NCBI GenBank assembly: GCA_963723205.1
Contig: CAVRQC010000009.1
Location: 4,626 to 68,625 of the forward strand
Reading direction: 5' to 3'
Source: CAVQBP01 sp963723205
GTDB taxonomy: Bacteria; Bacteroidota; Ignavibacteria; Ignavibacteriales; Ignavibacteriaceae
DNA: 64,000 nt
Numbering within the stretch: the stretch's first letter is position 1; each line of letters starts with the position of its first letter. The position numbers were made by a program, and so were the translations under genes. Below are positions 57,787-64,000 of this stretch, in pieces. The notes under the pieces were generated by a model that made no database searches, had not been told where the DNA came from, and saw only the letters and a list, made by a program, of their open reading frames with translations.

Positions 57787-59652
57787 ATGCCTAGAATAAA
57801 ATTCTTCATCGTATCTTTATTGCTTCTGCCTTTCTTCGCAATTAATGCACAAACATTAGATAGAAAGGACGTCCCGGAGAAATACAAATGGAATTTACAG
57901 GATGTTTATAGATCAATAGATAATTGGAAAGCAGATTTTAATAAAATTACTTCACAGATAAATGATGTTGAAAAGTACAAAGGAAAGTTAGGTGAAAATG
58001 CCGAAACTTTTTACAATGCTCTAAATTCATATTTTAATTTGCAGAAAGAATTTGCCAAACTTTATGATTATGCTAGTAAACTAAGTGATGAGAATTTAAA
58101 TATTTCGGTAAACCAGGCATTAAAGCAGCAAGCTTCAAACCTGGGAACAAAAATTTCGGAAAGTACCGCATTTATTAAACCGGAAATATTAAAAATTGAT
58201 ACAGAAAAAATAAAAAAGTTCTTTGGTGAGAGAAAAGATCTCGAACAGTTTAGTGTATTTGTAAATAATATAATAAGATTAAAGGCTCATACACTTTCAA
58301 AAGAAGGTGAAGAACTGCTGGCAAGCTTTGGTTCAGTTACCGATACACCTTATGATGTTTTCAGCATTTTTAACAATGCTGAAATGCCTAAGCCGGAAGT
58401 TAAACTTTCAACAGGTGAAGAAGTAAAGCTGACATCATCAACATATACAAAATACAGAGCTGTTGAAAATCGAAAAGACAGGGAAAAAATATTTAAAGCT
58501 TTTTTTGAAAATTACGGGGATTTCCAGAATACATTAGGTGCGAATTTAGCAGGAAAAGAAAAATCTGATTATGTATATGCAAAAGACAGAAATTATAAGT
58601 CATCATTAGAAGCTTCTCTTGCACCTAATAATATACCTACCTCTGTTTATGAAAATTTAATTACCCAGATTCATAACAGCCTTCCTACATTGCAAAGGTT
58701 TCTGCAATTGAAGAAGAAAATGCTTGGTGTAGACACTCTTCATTATTATGACTTATATACTCCAATAGTAAAACAAGTCAAGATGGACTTTACAGTTGAA
58801 CAAGGTCAGAAAGTAATATTGGATGCTCTCAAACCATTAGGAAAGCATTATCTGGAAACAATCCAAAAAGCATTTAATGACAGGTGGATAGATTATATGC
58901 CGAATACAGGGAAGAGGAGCGGAGCTTATTCTTCCGGTGCTTCGTATGATTTTCACCCATATATTTTAATGAACTGGAATGATGACTATTATTCTGTTTC
59001 TACGTTAGCGCATGAACTCGGCCATACAATGCATAGCTATTTTTCAAATAAAAACCAGCCTTATGCCGAATCGGATTATCCTATTTTTGTAGCTGAAATA
59101 GCTTCAACCTTAAACGAAAGTCTTCTTAATAATTACATGGTTCAGCATGCTAAATCAAAAGAAGAAAAACTTTATCTTCTCGGAAGTTATTTAGAATTGT
59201 TAAGAACTACCATCTTCAGGCAAACTCTTTTTGCAGAATTTGAACTTGATGCTCATAAGATGGCAGAAAAAGGTGAACCTATTACAGGGGAAGAATTAAG
59301 CAAGCTTTATTATAAATTAACTAAAGAATATTATGGAAATGATAAGGGGAATTGTATTGTTGATCCATATATTGCATATGAATGGGAGTTTATCCCTCAT
59401 TTCTACTATAATTATTATGTATACCAATATGCAACGTCTCTTATCTATGCAACAGCATTATCTGAAAAAATAATAAAAGATGGTCAACCTGCAGTAGATG
59501 ATTATTTTAAATTATTGAAAGGCGGAGATTCTAAATTTCCGATAGAGTTAATTAAAGAAGCTGGAATTGATCCTTTATCTGCAGAACCTTTTAAAATAAC
59601 TATGGATAAAATGAATAAGATAATGGATCAGATTGAATCGATTATTAAATAA
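57787..59652 (+). CDS. pepF: M3 family oligoendopeptidase F, exported
   Basis: The 621-residue zinc peptidase starts with a signal peptide (FFIVSLLLLPFFAINAQ), so it works outside the cytoplasm, unlike typical PepF. The zinc site is AHELGHTMHSYF with a Glu ligand in FVAEIASTLNE. A later YYYNYYVYQYAT gives the substrate tyrosines. It should cut short peptides. The length fits the family. It is monocistronic with a hairpin after its stop. The symbol follows the family. Confidence 0.9.
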   Translation: MPRIKFFIVSLLLLPFFAINAQTLDRKDVPEKYKWNLQDVYRSIDNWKADFNKITSQINDVEKYKGKLGENAETFYNALNSYFNLQKEFAKLYDYASKLSDENLNISVNQALKQQASNLGTKISESTAFIKPEILKIDTEKIKKFFGERKDLEQFSVFVNNIIRLKAHTLSKEGEELLASFGSVTDTPYDVFSIFNNAEMPKPEVKLSTGEEVKLTSSTYTKYRAVENRKDREKIFKAFFENYGDFQNTLGANLAGKEKSDYVYAKDRNYKSSLEASLAPNNIPTSVYENLITQIHNSLPTLQRFLQLKKKMLGVDTLHYYDLYTPIVKQVKMDFTVEQGQKVILDALKPLGKHYLETIQKAFNDRWIDYMPNTGKRSGAYSSGASYDFHPYILMNWNDDYYSVSTLAHELGHTMHSYFSNKNQPYAESDYPIFVAEIASTLNESLLNNYMVQHAKSKEEKLYLLGSYLELLRTTIFRQTLFAEFELDAHKMAEKGEPITGEELSKLYYKLTKEYYGNDKGNCIVDPYIAYEWEFIPHFYYNYYVYQYATSLIYATALSEKIIKDGQPAVDDYFKLLKGGDSKFPIELIKEAGIDPLSAEPFKITMDKMNKIMDQIESIIK

Positions 59653-59675
59653 TATTGTTACAAATACAAAACACC

Positions 59676-59697
59676 GGCTGTGCTCATAAGCACAGCC
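59676..59697 (+). terminator. Hairpin after the M3 peptidase gene
   Basis: GGCTGTGCT-CATA-AGCACAGCC, nine perfect pairs, 24 bases past the stop. No long T-run follows, so it may work with Rho or stabilise the transcript end. Confidence 0.6.
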
Positions 59698-59900
59698 AAC
59701 TCTTTCCATATTAATTATTATGCGCTTGCTATTTTTTACAGATTTTGTGCTAATGACATATACCCGATGCGGGAGGATTATTACTTTACAATTTTAAACT
59801 ATACCGGTTTTTATTTAATAATATTTTCTTAATTCCTTGTTAATACAATTAATATACATTTGCGATAATCTTTTCTAATAATAACAATAAATAAAAATAT

Positions 59901-60176
59901 ATGATTGAAATAATGATTCATAATCTGAGGGGTGGAATAGCTGAAACCAAGCTGCCAGGAGCTATTTCCCATCAATTACTTGTAGCGATAATTGCAGGAT
60001 TAATCGGATTTTCCACTTTTTTTTCAACTCTTGTTCTCTTTAAACTTTATAATCGTATATTCGGGCATTTACCTGTATTCACCATAGATACTAGTGACAT
60101 CTTATTATCTTCTGTGGGATTTATTTGTTTGTTCCTGATATCTTTTTTGGATAATTCATCAAGAAAAAGAAGCTAA
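59901..60176 (+). CDS. Small membrane protein, unknown function
   Basis: The 91-residue protein has two membrane helices (about 28-50 and 68-84) and a basic tail SSRKRS. I do not recognise a family. TACATTTG (59855-59862) upstream resembles the -7 part of Bacteroidota promoters, although the matching -33 box is not at the usual distance. Its end overlaps the end of the broken ligD on the other strand by four bases. Confidence 0.5.
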   Translation: MIEIMIHNLRGGIAETKLPGAISHQLLVAIIAGLIGFSTFFSTLVLFKLYNRIFGHLPVFTIDTSDILLSSVGFICLFLISFLDNSSRKRS

Positions 60177-62431
60177 TTCTTCTTTTGAATTACTTCTAAA
60201 TTTTGAATGGATTTATTAATATCAATTCCTTTTCCAAGTATGCCTTTAAATATATCCCCGGTTTTATTTAAACGATCTGGAATATTGTGTATTGTAAAAT
60301 TTTTGGGAGATAATCCCGATATTACTTCTTCCCAATATAGCGGAGTTGCAATGGTAGCTCCTGGTCTCGGGCGGACGCTGTAAGGTGCGGCTAAAGTCTG
60401 ATTCGACCTGTTTTGAAGGTAATCCAGATAAACTTTCTTTTTTCTTTTTGAAGGGCTTATTTCAAGGCTGGTGATTTCAGGGATACGGTTGTTAACAAGC
60501 TTTGCAATAAAATGTGCAAAATCTTTTGCTGCATTATATTTATATTTTACACCTAAAGGGACATAAATGTGCAGACCTGCTGCGCCTAAGGTTTTGCAGA
60601 AGCTTTCAGTATTTAATTCATCAAGAACATCTCTTACTACCAGGGCTACTTCAATTACTTTTTCAAAAGATATATCTTAAGGGTCAAGATCTATAACAAA
60701 ATAATCTGGATTATCAATATTAGTAGTTCTCGAAAACCATGGATTGATTTCAATACATCCGGGATTAGCCATATAAATCAATGCAGCTTCACTAATGCAA
60801 ATCAGGAAGTTAATTTCTTTATCGTTGGATTCGGAATAAATCTTTTTGGTTTTTATCCAACCGGGATGTTTTTGAGTAATATCTTTTTGAAAAAAACTTT
60901 TACCATTAATTCCATTCGGATGTCTATTTAATGATTGAGGTCTGTCAACCAGATAAGGAAGCATATAACTTGAAACTTTTCTGTAATAATACAATAGGTT
61001 TCCTTTTGTAAATCCTTCATTAGGCCAGAATATTTTATTAACATTAGTTAGTTTAATTTTGTGATTGTTTATTGCAAGTTCCAGGTCCTTTTCAGTAAAA
61101 CCACCTCCCGAATGGCCAATATAAACCAGGGTATTTCCTTCGTAAGCTCCCAAGATTAAAGCCCCTAAATTTTTTCTTGACCCTTTAGGTTTGGTAAATC
61201 CCTAGATGATTGCTTCCTGTTCTTGCCTGAGTTTCAGTTTAATCCATTCATTACTTCTTTTATTTAGATAGTATTTACTATCTTTATTTTTTGCTAATAT
61301 TCCTTCAAGTTTTTTTCCTTCGGCAATTTTATAAAATAATCTACCTTCTTTTTCAATATGATCGCTGTATTTTAAATCCGGTATATCTGGTAAAATTTGT
61401 TTTAAGATTTCGTTCTGTTTTATTAATGGCAGGTTTTTCAAATCATACCCATCAAGGTAAATTATATCAAAAATATAATAGAGTAGATTTCCTTTCTCGG
61501 TCTTTTGAAAGTTCTGTGAAGCTGAAACTTTGAAACTCCGTTATCATCAACGGAAACTATTTCGCCATCTAATATTACATTATGGTCTATAAATGATAAA
61601 GATTCGACTAAAGGTTTGAATTTATCATTAAAAGATATATTGTTTCTTGAGTAAAGATTAACCTCTTTATTTTCAATTTCAGCAATTGCCCTGTATCCAT
61701 CCCATTTGATTTCAAATAACCAATTATCGTCATCAAAAGCATCATTCCCGATAGAAGCAAACATGGGTTTTATTTTATGAGGTGTTTTTGTTTTAGGAAG
61801 GTTTTTGAGGGTTAGGAAATCTATTTTACTTCCGGTTTTTATTTTTTTTTGGCTTTTCGTTATTTGCTATATCTTCAATAGTTCTATCGGATAAAACCGA
61901 ACGATCTTCCTCCAGAATATCTTTGGTTGAAACAAATTTATCTTTATGTTTAATTAATAACCATTGTTTTTCACCCCGGTTTTTCATTTTTACCAATACA
62001 AACTCACCTTTAAGCTTTTGTCCCTCCAGGTAAAATTTGAAATCTCCTATTTCATAGCCATCTTTTAATATTTTTTCACTTTCTTTTTTATCATCAGTAT
62101 TAATAGCGTGGTAGGTACCTTCATCCCAGACAATAACTTCTCCTGCACCATATTCACCTTCGGGAATTATTCCTTCGAAATTGCGGTAATCATAGGGATG
62201 ATCTTCTACATGCATTGCAAGTCTTTTAACTTTAGGATCAAGAGAAGGTCCTTTGGGAACTGCCCAGCTTTTTAATACCCCCTCAAGTTCAAGTCTAAAA
62301 TCATAATGGAGATTTTTCGCCGCGTGTTTTTGAACTACAAAACAAAGTTTACTTTTTCCGGATTTTGTATGTCCCTCGGGTTCCGAAGTTTTTCGAAAAT
62401 CTCTTTTCTGATTGTATTCTTTTAGCCCCAT
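60173..62431 (-). pseudogene. ligD: Broken LigD (3'-phosphoesterase, ligase, polymerase)
   Basis: One LigD gene in the order phosphoesterase, ligase, polymerase is broken in four places. The PE domain (62431-61826; LCFVVQKHAAKNLHYDFRLE) is intact and ends at an A9 run (61850-61842), where the frame slips. The ligase part resumes as KTKTPHKIKPMFASIG with the catalytic Lys in EIKWDGYRA. It slips again near 61520-61530, then meets TAG at 61202 inside EAII-GFTKPKG. The polymerase part runs to a TAA at 60677 (FVIDLDP, then DISFEK) and stays open to 60173. LigD repairs double-strand breaks with Ku. No Ku gene is in the window. Only the PE piece could still make protein. Confidence 0.85.
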
Positions 62432-62446
62432 ACTACATTTTAAAAA

Positions 62447-62647
62447 TTAAACAAAGTTATCTTCCAATTGTAAAGTAATGTTATAACCATTTTGTCCATT
62501 TAATAAAAAGCCTGTTTGACTTTTGGGATTGACCTGGTCGTTCGGTCTGTCGAAAGATAAAATTATCCAAACTGTAACAACAACAGCAATTAATATTGCT
62601 ATGAATAAAATAATAGTGGATCTGGTCTCACGGTTAACTTGTGACAT
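62447..62647 (-). CDS. Small single-pass membrane protein
   Basis: The 66-residue protein has one helix (about 11-31, IILFIAILIAVVVTVWIILS) and a short polar tail. I know no family for it. It starts just upstream of the broken ligD on the same strand. The hydrophobic core and a plausible start support a real gene, but this is not certain. Confidence 0.45.
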   Translation of the reverse strand: MSQVNRETRSTIILFIAILIAVVVTVWIILSFDRPNDQVNPKSQTGFLLNGQNGYNITLQLEDNFV

Positions 62648-62744
62648 AATAATCTCTTCTTAAAAACATTTATTGTCTTAAACAATTAAAATTTAGTGTA
62701 ATTTAATCTTACTTATAGTGATTTTTGGCAAAAATTAATCTAAC

Positions 62745-63074
62745 TCATTTAATTATCATAAGAACCAGGCCAATAGCTAATAATGTCATATACCCAACAC
62801 CCAACAATTTTGACGGTGGTTTAAAGGAAATCGTATCTAAAAGTAAAAACATAAATCCGCTAAAAAATGCAATGATTAATAAAGCCGAACTGGCTGATAA
62901 TACACCGTTTTCCCATGTATCGCCGGAAGTTGTTAATAAAATGAATCCTATCAAAAATCCGAAGATATGAAATAAAACCGAAAAAACAGGGGCAGGTTTT
63001 TTTAGAAAGAAATATGTCAAAACATGCAATCCGAACAGAAGAGAAATTGCAAAAGCTATTTCCGGGAATATCAT
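62745..63074 (-). CDS. Small four-helix membrane protein
   Basis: The 109-residue protein has four predicted helices (about 2-22, 29-48, 58-78 and 89-108) separated by short loops. No family is recognised. AGGAGC precedes the ATG at 63074 by seven bases, which supports the start. Its role is unknown. Confidence 0.6.
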   Translation of the reverse strand: MIFPEIAFAISLLFGLHVLTYFFLKKPAPVFSVLFHIFGFLIGFILLTTSGDTWENGVLSASSALLIIAFFSGFMFLLLDTISFKPPSKLLGVGYMTLLAIGLVLMIIK

Positions 63075-63319
63075 TAAAAGCTCCTTAAGAAAATTCTTGA
63101 ATAAATGACGTAATTTTAACCTACTTTGTTATGTAATACTATTAAAAGTATTATCCTTTAGGTTAGTTGGATAATTTTAAATATAGAAAATTACAGTCCA
63201 TATTTATAAAAATTTCCTAACAGATTTAGAGATTTAGCAAGTCAAATTTCAAAGCTATGATTTAAATCAAGTCCGATGATAATCTAAGTCCTTCCGGAAA
63301 CTATAAAAACAAACAAATA

Positions 63320-63348
63320 TTTCGACTTAAATACTAATATAGTCGAAA
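63320..63348. promoter_or_regulatory. Inverted repeat, possible operator
   Basis: TTTCGACT (63320-63327) and AGTCGAAA (63341-63348) are perfect complements across 13 bases. The pair lies about 45 bases upstream of the -33 box of the RlpA promoter, a position that suits a regulator site. Confidence 0.35.
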
Positions 63349-63391
63349 ATTTGCAATATAATCTATCTGGGTAATTAAGTGATATGTTTTA

Positions 63392-63422
63392 TTGATATTA
63401 CATAGGTTAAAAAATATGTTTG
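63392..63422 (+). promoter_or_regulatory. Bacteroidota-type promoter of the RlpA-like gene
   Basis: TTG (63392-63394), a 20-base spacer and TATGTTTG (63415-63422) fit the TTTG/TAnnTTTG consensus of the Bacteroidota primary sigma factor. The start codon is 28 bases on. Confidence 0.6.
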
Positions 63423-63450
63423 TATAAGTTCTTTCACAAATTGAGAGGTA

Positions 63451-63948
63451 ATGTTGAAGTCATTAACGAAAATGTTAATAATTTTAGGTATGATTTCATT
63501 GGTAGGGTTTACATTTGTTACAAATGATGTTAGTAAAGCTAATGAGCCAATGAATAAAGAAGAAACAGTTCCTGTTAATGAAGAAGAAAATACCATAAAT
63601 AATTCAATAGTCAATTATATTGATAAGGGTGTAATGACTGCTTCATGGTACGGTCCTCGTTTTAACGGTAAATTAACTGCAAACGGGGAAATTTTTAACC
63701 AGTCTGCTTTTACGGCTGCTCACAAAAAACTTAAATTTGGTACTTTATTAAAGTTAACGAATTTGAGAAATAATAAGTCAATTATTGTGAGGATTAACGA
63801 CAGAGGTCCTTATGTGAGTGGAAGACAGTTAGATCTGTCTAAAGCAGCAGCTCTTTCTCTCGGAATGATAGAAAAAGGAGTTGTAAAGCTAAAAGTAGAA
63901 GAAATAAGCTTAAAGGGAGTAAATTTCCCGGTCGTTAGCCTGAATTAA
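63451..63948 (+). CDS. rlpA: RlpA-like septal lytic transglycosylase domain protein
   Basis: The 165-residue exported protein has a hydrophobic N-terminal helix, an acidic linker (about 30-55) and a double-psi beta-barrel RlpA domain. The domain has MTASWYGPRFNGKLTANGE, IFNQSAFTAAHKKLKFGTLL, VRINDRGPYVSGRQLDLSKA and the acidic catalytic residue in INDRGP. RlpA cleaves naked glycan strands in peptidoglycan. No SPOR domain is present. GAGAGG precedes ATG 63451. A strong terminator follows. Confidence 0.88.
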   Translation: MLKSLTKMLIILGMISLVGFTFVTNDVSKANEPMNKEETVPVNEEENTINNSIVNYIDKGVMTASWYGPRFNGKLTANGEIFNQSAFTAAHKKLKFGTLLKLTNLRNNKSIIVRINDRGPYVSGRQLDLSKAAALSLGMIEKGVVKLKVEEISLKGVNFPVVSLN

Positions 63949-63965
63949 ACCCTTAAATATAAATC

Positions 63966-63997
63966 AAAGCCCGGTTTCGGCCGGGCTTTTTTATTTT
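63966..63997 (+). terminator. Intrinsic terminator after the RlpA-like gene
   Basis: AAAGCCCGG pairs with CCGGGCTTT across TTTCGG, followed by TTTTATTTT. Nine perfect pairs and a T-tail make this a classic Rho-independent terminator. Confidence 0.9.
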
Positions 63998-64000
63998 AAA

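Larger units (their letters stand above)
63075..63450. other. Intergenic region upstream of the RlpA-like gene
   Basis: No gene. It holds an inverted repeat (63320-63348) and a Bacteroidota-type promoter (63392-63422), listed separately. The rest is AT-rich without features I can name. Confidence 0.4.

Noticed and set aside
1..64000. CRISPR arrays, tRNA and rRNA genes
   Set aside because: No regularly spaced repeats and no tRNA or rRNA features were recognised on reading both strands; a covariance search could still find one.

Overview
The window is AT-rich, gene-dense bacterial DNA. Gene content (TonB-dependent receptor with a carboxypeptidase-like N-terminal domain, CxEQ-type alpha-2-macroglobulin, PaaK/CapK-like ligases, trimeric [FeFe] hydrogenase), weak Shine-Dalgarno use and at least one Bacteroidota-type promoter (TTG, 20 bases, TATGTTTG before the RlpA gene) point to the Bacteroidota/Chlorobi lineage. 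An anaerobic Ignavibacteria-like organism is my best guess; there is no rRNA or marker gene to settle it.

Layout. 1-1.8 kb: a decayed IS1634-type element with matching terminal inverted repeats. 1.8-10.2 kb: housekeeping and envelope genes (STAS protein, aquaporin, formyltransferase, cytochrome c, TonB plus a duplicated TonB remnant, DUF2207/LemA pair, SpoVG-like protein). 10.5-29.9 kb: one long minus-strand cluster with two flippases, three PaaK/CapK-like adenylating enzymes, three ATP-grasp enzymes, an asparagine synthase, two FemAB-like and two other GNAT proteins (one frameshifted), one GT4 glycosyltransferase, and a DUF849/BKACE enzyme plus the 26-codon stump of a second one. It looks like an exported glycan or lipid carrying amide-linked groups, assembled partly by internal duplication. 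30.2-37.9 kb: a 2027-residue alpha-2-macroglobulin, a membrane protein with a zinc-finger-like N-terminus, and a DUF493 protein. 38.4-47.9 kb: a hydrogen/redox module on the plus strand. A histidine kinase whose input is an [FeFe]-hydrogenase-like domain, receiver proteins, a receiver-PAS-kinase hybrid, then HydC, HydB and HydA of a trimeric hydrogenase, and a membrane histidine kinase. 47.9-51.8 kb: TonB-dependent receptor, DMT permease, TPR protein. 51.9-54.0 kb: a complete type II-A-like retron (effector, msr-msd RNA, reverse transcriptase). 54.2-64 kb: HAD phosphatase, two MacB-type permeases, an M3 peptidase, a multiply broken ligD, small membrane proteins and an RlpA-like protein ending in a strong terminator.

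Two parts deserve most attention. The retron can be read to base level: the a1/a2 pairing arms, msr hairpins and a 12-bp msd stem lie between the effector and the reverse transcriptase. The minus-strand cluster matches no pathway I can name and is the best candidate for an undescribed system. Several genes in the window are broken (transposase, tonB copy, GNAT, BKACE stump, ligD), so decay is common here.
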